64,000 nt of DNA from Vulcanisaeta thermophila (GCF_001748385.1 NZ_BCLI01000004.1:434001-498000); one strand, 5' to 3'; shown: positions 51,382 through 60,195, counted from the stretch's first letter. Notes: a model not told the origin generated them from the letters alone. Numbers and translations: made by a program.

Positions 51382-51771
51382 TTAGGTCTTGGTTTTAAAT
51401 ATTAATTCATCCTTGATGATGTCTATGAATTTCTCAACCTCAAGGAGTGCCATACCAAGCACGGACTCATCGTAGGCCCTAACCACGGCCCCTACTATAA
51501 TGTTACCATACTTCTTAATAATTATGTACCCACTACGTGACTGAACCACCACGTGCATGGACTCATCATCCAGTAACTCCTTCATTATCCTATCACCCAC
51601 GGCGCTCAGTGACGCTATCATTGCAGCGACCTTGTCAGGGTCCACTGTGATCCTTGAGCTGTGGGCCATTAGTAAACCATCTGGGGATGCGAGGTATAAC
51701 CCACTTAGGGTGGTTGCCCTGTTGAGGAAGTCCTTGGTTAATTCCCTAAGCCTACTGTTCTCCTCAGACAT
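51382..51771 (-). CDS. Roadblock/LC7 domain protein
   Basis: A 129-aa single-domain roadblock/LC7 protein: LYLASPDGLLMAHSS, KVAAMIASLSAVGDRIMKEL, VVVQSRSGYIIIKKYGNIIVGAVV and a C-terminal helix. Such proteins work with small GTPases (MglA-like) or in membrane organisation; no GTPase is adjacent. ATG 51771 is chosen because TATA GAGTTTAAATTG is 27 nt upstream. That promoter lies inside or next to the end of the HTH gene, so transcription is partly independent. Confidence 0.85.
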   Translation of the reverse strand: MSEENSRLRELTKDFLNRATTLSGLYLASPDGLLMAHSSRITVDPDKVAAMIASLSAVGDRIMKELLDDESMHVVVQSRSGYIIIKKYGNIIVGAVVRAYDESVLGMALLEVEKFIDIIKDELIFKTKT

Positions 51772-51802
51772 TAATGTTTCAGTTTCACTAGGCAATTTAA
51801 AC

Positions 51803-52414
51803 TCAACTGTTGCTGTGCCTCGTGATCACTATCCTAGCCCTCCCAGTCCTTAAGCCCCTGGCCAACTCCCTAGTCACCAGGAACCTGAAAAGCTCAAGAT
51901 AGGCTTCACTGGGTTCGGTACCCCTCAGCTTAACACCATACTTACTAGCTAACCCCCTAACATTATCAACACAGGATTGCCTCAGGGGGCAGGACCTGCA
52001 GTAATCTCGCCTTGGCTCGCCACCTATTATGATGAGGCCATGCTCTGGGTCCAGGTAAGCACCCTCATTATTCAAAACCCTAATGCTTACATTATCATCG
52101 GCATCCACAGCATCATAAACCATGTAGACGGAAGCACCAAGCCTATACTCATTACGGTCATCCTTAACCAACCAACCACTGGATACTAACTTCCTAAGGT
52201 GCCTGGCAAGCTTACCCCTCTGCATCCCGAGGGTCCTCATAATATCCGTAAACTTAGTATGCCCACTCAACACGGTAAGTACTATCCTGGTGTTATTATC
52301 ATCGAACACCACCTCGAAATCCCTCCTCCTCATGAGCACATAATCACCACTAAGCACCCTATCACTCAACTTCCCAGGCACCACCACAAGCCTATCCCTA
52401 ATCTCAGCATTCAT
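51803..52414 (-). CDS. HTH regulator with Cys-cluster C-terminal domain
   Basis: A 203-aa protein. A winged helix (NTRIVLTVLSGHTKFTDIMRTLGM, then KLARHLRKLVSSGWLV) is followed by C139, C142 and C148 in DYCRSCPLRQSC and a helical tail (VDNVRGLASKYGVKL...EAYLELFRFLVTREL). The tail aligns with the regulator at 16339-17013, which has the same CPx4C spacing. The Cys may bind metal or an Fe-S cluster (inference). ATG 52414 is preferred: TATA GGTTTTTAAG lies 26-30 nt upstream, inside the longer frame from 52450. Confidence 0.75.
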   Translation of the reverse strand: MNAEIRDRLVVVPGKLSDRVLSGDYVLMRRRDFEVVFDDNNTRIVLTVLSGHTKFTDIMRTLGMQRGKLARHLRKLVSSGWLVKDDRNEYRLGASVYMVYDAVDADDNVSIRVLNNEGAYLDPEHGLIIIGGEPRRDYCRSCPLRQSCVDNVRGLASKYGVKLRGTEPSEAYLELFRFLVTRELARGLRTGRARIVITRHSNS

Positions 52415-52470
52415 TTCAAAGCCATTACCAGGGTTTTTCTTAAAAACCATTACCTGTTAACTCACTCCCA

Positions 52471-53037
52471 ATGCCCTTTAGGGAGTTTAGGAGGCTTGAG
52501 ATACCCGACGTAATACTCATAGAACCCGTGGTCTTCCCAGACCCAAGGGGATTCTTCGCAGAGCTTTACAAGAGGACGGACTTCCTAGCCGGCGGCGTCC
52601 CCTACGACTTCGTGCAGGTAAGCCTAAGCAAGTCAAGGAGGGGGGTGGTGAGGGGGTTACACTATCAGTTGAAGCCTTACGAGCAGGGTAAGTTGGTAAC
52701 CGTCATTAGGGGGCGCGTGGTGGATGTGGCCGTCGACATCAGGAGGGGCTCACCATGGTTTGGGAAGTACGTCATGGTGGAACTATCCGCAGAAAACCCA
52801 CGCCTCCTCTGGATACCCCCTGGATTCGCCCACGGATTCCAGGCACTCGAGGACGACACACTATTCCTCTACCTACAAACCAAGGAGTACAACCCACAGA
52901 GCGAGCGATGCATAGCCTGGAACGACCCAGAACTGGGCATCCCCTGGCCCATTAAGGAAGGCGTCATAGTCAGCGAGAAGGACTCCAAATGCCCACCATT
53001 GAGGAACGCCGAGACAAACTTCGAATACCCACTTTAA
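52471..53037 (+). CDS. rmlC: dTDP-4-dehydrorhamnose 3,5-epimerase
   Basis: A 188-aa cupin enzyme of dTDP-rhamnose synthesis. PRGFFAELYKR, VVRGLHYQ (catalytic His), GKLVTVIRGRVVDVAVDIRRGSPWFGKY and WIPPGFAHGFQALED are diagnostic. The other rml genes are not adjacent, which is unusual. The stop codon directly abuts box D of a minus-strand C/D sRNA gene. Confidence 0.93.
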   Translation: MPFREFRRLEIPDVILIEPVVFPDPRGFFAELYKRTDFLAGGVPYDFVQVSLSKSRRGVVRGLHYQLKPYEQGKLVTVIRGRVVDVAVDIRRGSPWFGKYVMVELSAENPRLLWIPPGFAHGFQALEDDTLFLYLQTKEYNPQSERCIAWNDPELGIPWPIKEGVIVSEKDSKCPPLRNAETNFEYPL

Positions 53038-53089
53038 TCAGCCCTCACACGCCTCATCAATGCTCAGTTGGTTTAGGTCTCTTCATTCT
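53036..53089 (-). ncRNA. C/D box sRNA (rmlC 3' side)
   Basis: Minus strand: box C ATGAAGA (53086-53080), 12-nt guide GACCTAAACCAA, D' CTGA (53067-53064), GCA spacer, C' TTGATGA (53060-53054), 12-nt guide GGCGTGTGAGGG, box D CTGA (53041-53038). A TATA-like GCCTTAAGC (53117-53109) gives a start about 1-3 nt before box C. Spacing is textbook (12-4-3-7-12-4). Targets would be UUGGUUUAGGUC (D') and CCCUCACACGCC (D, methylated at the fifth nt); neither RNA is in the window. Confidence 0.8.
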
Positions 53090-53276
53090 TCACATCTACT
53101 TAGAATTGCTTAAGGCTTTTCTTGGTCTCCATGATCTTATTTTTTAGGTTTTCCGTGATGTTTCTGCTAGATAAGTTTTGTCCTTTAATATATCTGTTTT
53201 TAAAGTTCTTATTGATCTATGTATTATAATAAAGGTTTAATATAAGTATGGCTTTAATATATAATATATTTTATAG

Positions 53277-53294
53277 TAATGTTTAAAAACATTA
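53277..53294. promoter_or_regulatory. 18-bp perfect palindrome at acyl-CoA dehydrogenase promoter
   Basis: TAATGTTT-AA-AAACATTA lies between a TATA box (ATTTTATAG, about 53268-53276) and the ATG at 53301. Bound protein would block the transcript start, so this is a good operator candidate for the acyl-CoA dehydrogenase/ligase pair. Confidence 0.65.
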
Positions 53295-53300
53295 TTGAAA

Positions 53301-54986
53301 ATGATCTTAGCAGTGAGTTGTATGGTGGCAGATAAAGAACTTAAATTTAGCGAGAATAGTTTAGATATATATGGTTTTTTATCGAATATCTATGGCATTA
53401 ATGTTTATGATGCTGATAAACCGTTACAAAGGGTTTTACAGTATTTTCTTGGTAAAATACCTTCTTTTCACGATCTAGGCGTATTTGCTGGTCGTGATTT
53501 GCTTGAAATTACGGATTACGTGGATAAGGTATCAAGACCTAGGCACATTATGTGGGATATTAATGGTAATAGGGTTGATAGGGTTTGGTTAAATCCTGCA
53601 GAGAAATGGGCTATTGAGAGATTAGTAATTGATTTTGGTATAAATAAACCTCCATACCATGGTGGTAGCTGGCATGAGCATTACGCAATGGGTTACTTAG
53701 TCTCGGACCCAGGTCTTTACTGTATAATTACGATAACTATTCAGACGGCTTACGCACTTTATAAGTATGGCAATGATGAATTAAGAAAGTACGTACCGAG
53801 ACTTATTGGTGATGAAACCCCTATTAATTTTGGCGCTACGTGGTTTACGGAAATTCAGGGAGGTAGCGATTTGGGTGCTAACACCACAACTGCTAAGAGA
53901 GATGGTGACATATGGAGACTCTATGGCGATAAATACTTCGCTAGCGGAGTTGGATTAGCTGATATTGCATTAACTTCAGCAAGACCGGAGGGCGGTAAGG
54001 CTGGTGCTAAGGGATTGGCATTGTTCGCTGTTCCTCGTTTGGATTCAAAGGGTAATCTTAATTTCATAGTTAGGAGATTAAAGGATAAGAGCGGTACGAA
54101 CTCCGTGCCTACCGGTGAAGTTGAGTTTCGCGGTAGTGAAGCTTACTTGATTGGTGACTTAAATAACGGTATTTACTATATAATGGAGGACTTAATGGTA
54201 TCGAGACTTGCTAATGCTGTTGGGTCTGTTGGTATTGCTAGGAAGGCGTATCTTGAGAGCTATGAGTATGCAAATAAGAGGAGGGCATTTGGTAAGTTTC
54301 TTATTGAGCATCCGTTAGTGATTAGGGACCTAATGGATATGGAAATAACAATCGAAGGCGCAACAGCATTAGTCTTTAAAGCAATAAACGAATTCGATAA
54401 GTCATGGCGCAATAGACCGCCATATAATGAGCGTTATCATTACGCTAGATTATTAACACACATTGCTAAGAATATCGCAGCCGATGCTGCAGCGTACGTG
54501 ACAAGGCTTGCTATGGAACTTCACGGAGGCATTGGGTTCCTTAGTGAATACCCTATTGAGAGGTGGCATAGGGAGGCATTGATAACGCCTATTTGGGAGG
54601 GTACAAGCAATATACAGGCATTAGACATGATTGAGGTAATTACCAAGAAGAATGCTCACATCACTATGCTTAATGACCTTGAAAATACTATGGCGGAAAT
54701 TAAGACGTACCACAGCATTGCCGAGTCTGCAATGAGCATTGTAAAAAACGTGCTTGAGACAGCATTTACGTTAAGTCCTTTGGAGATTGAGTTTAGAGCA
54801 AAAGACATATTATCATCATTAGGCTACGCAATTGCTGCGATAACCCTGGCACATATTGCGGAGAAATTGGGAATAGATAGATATGCAATAATTGCTGAAT
54901 TATACCTTGAGAAGTACTTACAGGGCAGCTATAAAGTTGGTTCATACGATTTAGGTAAAAAGATCATAGATATTGAGGAGGGGTGA
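53301..54986 (+). CDS. Acyl-CoA dehydrogenase, AidB-like
   Basis: A 561-aa flavoprotein of the acyl-CoA dehydrogenase family. FGATWFTEIQGGSDLGANTTTA (FAD/substrate loop), YANKRRAFGKFLIEHP, AMELHGGIGFLSEYPIERWHREALITPIWEGTSNIQALD with the catalytic-type Glu in IWEGTSN are present; the extra N-terminal segment and length resemble AidB-like enzymes. Codons are visibly richer in A/T than in the flanking genes, suggesting transfer from another lineage. ATG 53301 lies 28 nt after a TATA box. It is followed after 6 nt by an acyl-CoA ligase gene, forming a fatty or organic acid oxidation operon. Confidence 0.88.
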   Translation: MILAVSCMVADKELKFSENSLDIYGFLSNIYGINVYDADKPLQRVLQYFLGKIPSFHDLGVFAGRDLLEITDYVDKVSRPRHIMWDINGNRVDRVWLNPAEKWAIERLVIDFGINKPPYHGGSWHEHYAMGYLVSDPGLYCIITITIQTAYALYKYGNDELRKYVPRLIGDETPINFGATWFTEIQGGSDLGANTTTAKRDGDIWRLYGDKYFASGVGLADIALTSARPEGGKAGAKGLALFAVPRLDSKGNLNFIVRRLKDKSGTNSVPTGEVEFRGSEAYLIGDLNNGIYYIMEDLMVSRLANAVGSVGIARKAYLESYEYANKRRAFGKFLIEHPLVIRDLMDMEITIEGATALVFKAINEFDKSWRNRPPYNERYHYARLLTHIAKNIAADAAAYVTRLAMELHGGIGFLSEYPIERWHREALITPIWEGTSNIQALDMIEVITKKNAHITMLNDLENTMAEIKTYHSIAESAMSIVKNVLETAFTLSPLEIEFRAKDILSSLGYAIAAITLAHIAEKLGIDRYAIIAELYLEKYLQGSYKVGSYDLGKKIIDIEEG

Positions 54987-54992
54987 CGCGGA

Positions 54993-56564
54993 ATGGAGGG
55001 CTTAGGTATTGGGTTTACAGTACATAATGTCATAAGGAGAGCTGCAATACTATGCCCTGAGGTTGAGGTCGTCTGGGAGGGTAATAAGTATAATTATGGT
55101 GAAATATATAGACGAGTTATTTCGTTAGCAAATTCGTTATTATCCTTAGGCATATATAAAGGTACCGTTATAGGTTTAGTCGACTGGAATACATTACCAA
55201 TGTTTGAGCTGCATTACGCAGCAGCCATGATTGGTGCGATTGTTTATCCTGTAAATGTGAGACTACCTCCAGATCAGATAGCCTACACGATTAAAGTGGC
55301 TAATGTTGAGTGGTTATTCTATTCCAACGATTTTAAAGCTTTAAGCACATTAGTCAGCAAGGATAAGACTGTAGGGTTAAGCTCTGACTGCAATGCGAAG
55401 TATTGCTATAACGACTTAATTAGCAATAGGACCACTAAGGAACCGGAGATTGAGATCACCGGAAGAGATTACTTCTCAATATTATTCACATCAGGTACAA
55501 CCGGTCTTCCGAAGGCTGTTAGGTATACGCATGAAAAATTTATTCATGGCGCATTGGCTATAGCGTATCAACTTAGCATGTATAATACTCCAGCCAGTCT
55601 TCATCAGGGTGACGTAATAATGCCACTAATACCATTTTACCATATTCATTCATGGGGTAGTTTTATCCATGCTCCATATCTCTGCAGTAAGTACGTATTA
55701 ATGGGCAGGTTTACGCCTGATAAGGCATTAGCATTAATCGAGACTGAGAAAGTCACGTGGATAAATGCCGTTCCAACGATGATGTACATGATTATCGAGA
55801 CTGCAGAGAAGATGAATAAAATAAACGTACTACGTGGGTTAAAGGCGTTGGTTGGCGGCATGCCAATAACAAGCGGACTTGCCAAAAGGATGCATGATCT
55901 TGGTATAAGCTTCTCATCAATATACGGGGGAACTGATATGTTGGCCACATCAATATCATTAACTCCAAAGAGTTACAACTCAGTGGATGAACTTCTTGAT
56001 TACATAAGGTTAACGACACATCCCGTACCCTTTGTTGAAGTAAGAATTGTTGACCCAGTCACGGGTAAAGACGTAAACCCAGGTCAAATCGGTGAGGTTT
56101 GGATACGAGCTCCGTGGTTGCCTTATGAATATTATAAAGATCCTGATAAGACCAGGGAGAGTTATGTAGGTAGCTGGTTTAGGACAGGTGATGTTGGTAT
56201 ACTACTTAATGACGGTGGATTGAGAATACTCGATAGGCTTAAGGACGTGATCAAGAGCGGTGGTGAGTGGATTCCAACAAGCATTCTCGAGTCGATTATT
56301 TCGAATATACCAGGTGTTGACTTAGTGGCTGTGATTGGAAGACCCCATGAGCGGTGGGGTGAGAGACCGATAGCTGTTATAAAGCTTAAGGAGGGCTATA
56401 ATTTAACCAAAGAGCAAATATATGATGCATTAAATAAGGAAGTTAATGCCGGCAGGATACCTAAGTGGTGGGTACCTGATGATGTGATCTTTGTGAAGGA
56501 AATTCCATTAACGAGTACAGGTAAGATTGATAAGAAGGAATTGAAAAAGAATATACTCAGTTGA
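54993..56564 (+). CDS. AMP-forming acyl-CoA synthetase
   Basis: A 523-aa adenylate-forming enzyme that activates a carboxylic acid to its CoA thioester. FTSGTTGLPKAVRYTH is the P-loop; IPFYHIHSWG, SIYGGTDML, GSWFRTGDVG, RLKDVIKSGGEW (hinge) and STGKIDKKELKK (catalytic Lys) follow. It resembles medium-chain fatty acid ligases. A purine-rich GGAGGGGTGA precedes the ATG, as expected for an internal operon gene. A/T-rich codons match the upstream dehydrogenase. Confidence 0.93.
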   Translation: MEGLGIGFTVHNVIRRAAILCPEVEVVWEGNKYNYGEIYRRVISLANSLLSLGIYKGTVIGLVDWNTLPMFELHYAAAMIGAIVYPVNVRLPPDQIAYTIKVANVEWLFYSNDFKALSTLVSKDKTVGLSSDCNAKYCYNDLISNRTTKEPEIEITGRDYFSILFTSGTTGLPKAVRYTHEKFIHGALAIAYQLSMYNTPASLHQGDVIMPLIPFYHIHSWGSFIHAPYLCSKYVLMGRFTPDKALALIETEKVTWINAVPTMMYMIIETAEKMNKINVLRGLKALVGGMPITSGLAKRMHDLGISFSSIYGGTDMLATSISLTPKSYNSVDELLDYIRLTTHPVPFVEVRIVDPVTGKDVNPGQIGEVWIRAPWLPYEYYKDPDKTRESYVGSWFRTGDVGILLNDGGLRILDRLKDVIKSGGEWIPTSILESIISNIPGVDLVAVIGRPHERWGERPIAVIKLKEGYNLTKEQIYDALNKEVNAGRIPKWWVPDDVIFVKEIPLTSTGKIDKKELKKNILS

Positions 56565-56589
56565 TATTTACATTTAAATAAATAATGAT

Positions 56590-56603
56590 CAAACTTTAGT
56601 TTG
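56590..56603. terminator. Small palindrome after the acyl-CoA ligase
   Basis: CAAACT-TT-AGTTTG, 26 nt after the stop codon of the ligase gene. It could form a short hairpin at the end of the operon. The rest of the gap to 56801 is A/T-rich with no recognisable gene. Confidence 0.35.
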
Positions 56604-56801
56604 TGCTCATGAATAAAAATAATATAGCTAACAATACCCGGAGAAGCAGATTAACATGAGGTGAGATAAGCCGTTAGGGTATGGCAGAGATATTGAAGAA
56701 ACACCTTGTTAATCATCACCAATGTGCGGTAAGATTAAATAATGGGTAATTAATGCCTTATCAGGTGCTGAGTTGAACCCACGCTGATAAAATGAAGAGG
56801 C

Positions 56802-57446
56802 CTAAACCGACTGAGTCAGTACAATGGGGTTACCCACACCACCATAGTGCCTTAACCACTTATCCCTAAGGGCAATGCTTAGGCTGGGGTCCACGTGGGG
56901 CCTCACGGTCTTAATGAAACGTGCCAGGGAATTCCCCTCGTGGATGACTACGAAGATCCCATTCTCACTACGGAATACGTCCGAGGACACGCCAAGGAAC
57001 TTCAAAACCACCCTAATAACCTGCCCAAACCTGATGCTGGGCACCCTAATCATGAGGACCAGGTTTGGGGCATCAAGCCTGGGTTCTGGATCGAACAAAT
57101 CACCATTGAAGTCATAGAGCCCCCTCAACAACCTAACCCAATCCACGATCGTGAACATTAAAAGAGCCCTCAGGGGCCTCTCCCTAAGGGAGCTAAGCTC
57201 CTCACAGCCAGACCTAAGGGTTACGAAGCCACCCTCAACAACCACGCGAGGCTCAAGACCCTTAAGAAATCCCACGGCATCCTCAAAACCCTCAACAGCC
57301 CTCCACCTCAAACTACAGTCATTAATAAAGGCGCCAATAACGTAGGGATCCACAAAGCAAAACCTAACAAACACCTTATTACGCTTTACACTATCCCACG
57401 GACGAAGCAAAAACAGCATTGATAAAACACAGCAAAGACCAAACAA
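56802..57446 (-). CDS. Freestanding LAGLIDADG-like protein
   Basis: A 214-aa protein with two LAGLIDADG-like helices: VIGAFINDC (36-44) and LRGLYDFNG (107-115), 71 residues apart. The C-terminal half (VIRVVLKFLGV...IFVVIHEGNSLARFIKTVRPHVDP) follows the usual homing endonuclease beta-beta-alpha pattern. At the catalytic position the first helix keeps Asp (D43) and the second has Asn (N114), so activity may be altered. Start uncertain: TTG 57446 is the longest; a GTG codon near residue 20 is an alternative. It borders the A/T-rich island. Confidence 0.55.
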   Translation of the reverse strand: MFGLCCVLSMLFLLRPWDSVKRNKVFVRFCFVDPYVIGAFINDCSLRWRAVEGFEDAVGFLKGLEPRVVVEGGFVTLRSGCEELSSLRERPLRALLMFTIVDWVRLLRGLYDFNGDLFDPEPRLDAPNLVLMIRVPSIRFGQVIRVVLKFLGVSSDVFRSENGIFVVIHEGNSLARFIKTVRPHVDPSLSIALRDKWLRHYGGVGNPIVLTQSV

Positions 57447-57565
57447 TAAACAAACGTGCTCATAAAGTATTAACGTACTAAGTTGATACCTTAATACCTC
57501 CGTAAGGAATTAGAAAGCAGAATAAGATCCAAGATGGCTTCCCGAATAATACACTAATGTTGAAA

Positions 57566-57589
57566 ATCCCTAAGGGGGTAATTAGGGAT
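57566..57589. terminator. Inverted repeat at the 3' end of pus10
   Basis: ATCCCTAA (57566-57573) and TTAGGGAT (57582-57589), 8-nt spacer, spanning the stop codon of pus10. A transcription-end hairpin is plausible. Confidence 0.4.
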
Positions 57590-58829
57590 ATTCGTGATGT
57601 ATTAGGTCTATTTCTAGGGGTTTTGTCTCCGTGCCTAGGAATCCGGATATGCTGGGTTCCACGGAGCCCCAGTACCCGTGTATGAGGCCTCTCACGTTTA
57701 GGTTTGCCTGGCACCTTATTAGTAATTCCAGGGTGTTTGGAGTTATTAACCTGACGTTTATTTCGTAAACCATGCTAACCCTCCTCTTAACCCTCCTGCC
57801 CACCCTAATGAATTGATTCACCTGCCTATTCCTGAAGTAGTTGATTAATGAGTTAATGGCGTCTTGGTTCAGTGGGTCTCTTGTGAGGGCTAATGCCCTG
57901 TACACCACCGCTGAGTTCCTCACCTCGGACTTGAACCTGGATAGTTCGGACCTACCTATTACCAGGGGTTTTGTGATGCTTACACCTTGGTTATTTACCG
58001 CCTTAACCACATCCTCTGGGTTGGGTCTCCTCCTGGGGTTTACCACGCGTATTGCCAGGGGCTTCCCCTCACCGAGAACCCTCACCCCTGCCGAGTCCCT
58101 AATGCCGAAGTGGAGCTCGGTGTCATCGGCCTTAAAGAGCTCCCTCAACCCGTTGGTTATTGCGTTGGTGTCCAGCCTGGTCCTCGTGGTCTTCCTGTAC
58201 CTGGCCAGTATGTATATGGGTTCGAGTGTTACCTTCACATCGCCCGTGGATATGTCCAGTAGAACCTCCACATCAGGTCTCTCCCTGCTGAAGCCCTTGC
58301 CCACGGCCTCCATAACCCTCTTACCTAACTCCCTATTCAACTCCCTCTTGATGGACTCCGCGGTGGTTATGTTGAACTCGGAGGTTATGCCCAGCTCCCT
58401 CCTGAGGATCTCACTGGGTACCCTAGTCCCTACCCTGAAGGTTTTGTAATCCGCGTCTAAGCTCTTCAGGGCATTGACTATCCTGTCAACCCAGGTATCC
58501 ATGTTCCTGAACAACCCGCCGCATACGTAGCAGGGCTTTGCATCCACCTGGACACCCAGGGCCTTTAGGAGTTTTATGCTTGGTTCGTGACCGCTCAGGG
58601 CCAGTGTCCTTAGGTTCTCAATATCGACCTGTGTCAACCCCTCGTTGAGTATGTGTTGGTGTATTGCCATGTGTATGTAGTCTTTTATGGCCCTCCCCCT
58701 CTCCTCATTGCTCAACCCAAAGCCCAGCCTGGCGAAGAGCCTGCCGAGACAGTGATCGCAGAGTGGGTACTTCCTTAGGATTTCCAGGGACTTCTCAAGG
58801 GTCCCCGTTAACCAGGTGCTCACTGTCAA
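57582..58829 (-). CDS. pus10: tRNA pseudouridine synthase Pus10
   Basis: Makes pseudouridine 54 and/or 55 in the tRNA T-loop. The 415-aa protein has an N-terminal zinc/THUMP-like domain (CDHCLGRLFARLG, PCYVCGGLF), KTFRVGTRVP, and a catalytic domain with GIRDSAGVRVLGEGKPLAIRV; the Asp of that loop is the likely catalyst, though the usual Pus10 form (GREDxDVRxLGxGRPF) differs. It acts on the same T-loop as the C56 guide sRNA at 25.2 kb. It is followed on the same strand side by L21e upstream. Confidence 0.88.
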   Translation of the reverse strand: MTVSTWLTGTLEKSLEILRKYPLCDHCLGRLFARLGFGLSNEERGRAIKDYIHMAIHQHILNEGLTQVDIENLRTLALSGHEPSIKLLKALGVQVDAKPCYVCGGLFRNMDTWVDRIVNALKSLDADYKTFRVGTRVPSEILRRELGITSEFNITTAESIKRELNRELGKRVMEAVGKGFSRERPDVEVLLDISTGDVKVTLEPIYILARYRKTTRTRLDTNAITNGLRELFKADDTELHFGIRDSAGVRVLGEGKPLAIRVVNPRRRPNPEDVVKAVNNQGVSITKPLVIGRSELSRFKSEVRNSAVVYRALALTRDPLNQDAINSLINYFRNRQVNQFIRVGRRVKRRVSMVYEINVRLITPNTLELLIRCQANLNVRGLIHGYWGSVEPSISGFLGTETKPLEIDLIHHEYP

Positions 58830-58833
58830 TCCC

Positions 58834-59130
58834 TTACTGGGTTAGGGGTTTTATGTGGTCTGGCGTTGTTATTATGAGCTTCTTTTTATCACCAAGGTAG
58901 ACCTCTATCTCGTAAGCCCTGCCCCTCCTGCCCACTATGGTGCCCACCTTTCCCTGGTACCTCCTGTGCGGTGCTGTGGTTACGTATGTGGGGTCTATGT
59001 CTATTACCACCTTATCACCAACCCTGTACTCATAGAGCCACCTGGAAAGCCCTGGCCTACCCCTCTCCCTGGGGCCCTTACTCAGTAATTTCCTGCTCTT
59101 GTACCTAAGGCCGTGGGTTCGCTTTGGCAT
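58834..59130 (-). CDS. rpl21e: 50S ribosomal protein L21e
   Basis: A 98-aa basic ribosomal protein: HGLRYKSRKLLSKGPRERG, YRVGDKVVIDIDPTYV, PHRRYQGKVGTIVGRRGRAYEIEVYLGDKKK. It is immediately upstream of pus10 (4 nt) on the same strand and divergent from rpoF. The L21e-rpoF-DUF655 grouping is a conserved archaeal cluster, here with L21e inverted. Confidence 0.95.
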   Translation of the reverse strand: MPKRTHGLRYKSRKLLSKGPRERGRPGLSRWLYEYRVGDKVVIDIDPTYVTTAPHRRYQGKVGTIVGRRGRAYEIEVYLGDKKKLIITTPDHIKPLTQ

Positions 59131-59238
59131 GCAACCACATGGACGCTAAACCCCCTTTTAAAGGCTTACTTCCACACCATGCCACGGTTTAGGGTTTGCC
59201 CTGGGAAAGTTTAAATATGTGTCTTTAAATCAGGCTTT

Positions 59239-59577
59239 GTGGTTAGGAGAATTATTAATTCTGAAGACATTACCATGGCGGACGCTCTCAGGATATTGGA
59301 GGAGAAGGTGGTGGGCAAGGCACCCAGTGAGAGCGAGGTTTTGAGTAACACCCTCGACTACCTAAGGAAGTTCTCCAAGGTTGATGCCGAGAGGGCTAGG
59401 AAGCTCGTGGAGGAGTTAATGAAGAGGTTTGGGTTGGCCAGGTTAACGGCGATTCAGATAGTGGACATAATGCCCAAGACGGCGGATGAACTAAGGGTGA
59501 TCCTGGGGATGGAGAAGAGGGAGTTTAAGGATCAGGATGTTGAGGCCATGCTCGAACTACTGAGGGGCTCATCCTGA
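59239..59577 (+). CDS. rpoF: RNA polymerase subunit F (Rpb4)
   Basis: A 112-aa stalk subunit of archaeal RNA polymerase. The pattern MADALRILEE...SNTLDYLRKFSKVDAERARKLVEEL...TAIQIVDIMPKTADELRVIL matches RpoF. The GTG start at 59239 lies 25 nt after TATA (AGTTTAAATATG). The DUF655 gene follows after 10 nt. Confidence 0.92.
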   Translation: MVRRIINSEDITMADALRILEEKVVGKAPSESEVLSNTLDYLRKFSKVDAERARKLVEELMKRFGLARLTAIQIVDIMPKTADELRVILGMEKREFKDQDVEAMLELLRGSS

Positions 59578-59587
59578 GGGATTGGTA

Positions 59588-60151
59588 ATGCCCAGGAGGG
59601 AGGACTACGCATACATACTGGACACAATACCACCGGAGCAGATGATAATCAAGGACCCAACCCTCATTAGGAAGGGCTTCCCCAGGAATGAGACCTACGT
59701 GCAGGCAATTGGCGAGACATACTTCACACTCCTCGAGCTAACTCTCAAGCCCAACGTCACGGTGGACGTGGGGGAGAGGGTCTACATTGGCTCCGGGACC
59801 AGGGACAAGATTGATAAGATCGTGAGGAGGATAACATATGAGGAGTTGACAAGCGAGGCAAGAAATAACCTGGTGAGTATAGTTTCCATGATAGTGAAGT
59901 CCCAGGAGAGCAGGTTCGTGGACTTCTTCAATAAGGCGGGGCCCATAACCATAAAACTACACAGCCTGGAGCTCCTTAAGGGCATTGGTAAGAAGACCCT
60001 GTGGCAAATACTGGAGGAGAGGAGGAAGAAGCCCTTCCAATCCTTCGAGGACATAAAGAATAGGGTTGGTATTGACCCCGAGAAACTGATAATTGAAAGA
60101 ATACTCAGGGAGTTGCAGGGTAATGAGCAGTACAGGTTATTCGTGGACTAG
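59588..60151 (+). CDS. DUF655 RNA-binding-type protein
   Basis: A 187-aa conserved archaeal protein: DYAYILDTIPPEQM, an OB-like part (VTVDVGERVYIGSGTRDKIDKI) and a C-terminal helix-hairpin-helix (LELLKGIGKKTLWQILEERRKKPFQSFEDI). It is usually next to rpoF and ksgA, suggesting a role in RNA or ribosome maturation. ATG 59588 (MPRREDYAY) is preferred over TTG 59582. Confidence 0.9.
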   Translation: MPRREDYAYILDTIPPEQMIIKDPTLIRKGFPRNETYVQAIGETYFTLLELTLKPNVTVDVGERVYIGSGTRDKIDKIVRRITYEELTSEARNNLVSIVSMIVKSQESRFVDFFNKAGPITIKLHSLELLKGIGKKTLWQILEERRKKPFQSFEDIKNRVGIDPEKLIIERILRELQGNEQYRLFVD

Positions 60152-60195
60152 CCCATTTTTACCCTGGCGAGGATCACCACCGATTTTAATACCCG

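Noticed and set aside
56700-56790. Scattered GTGATGA and CTGA motifs after the acyl-CoA ligase
   Set aside because: Boxes lie on different strands or in the wrong order and spacing for a C/D sRNA.
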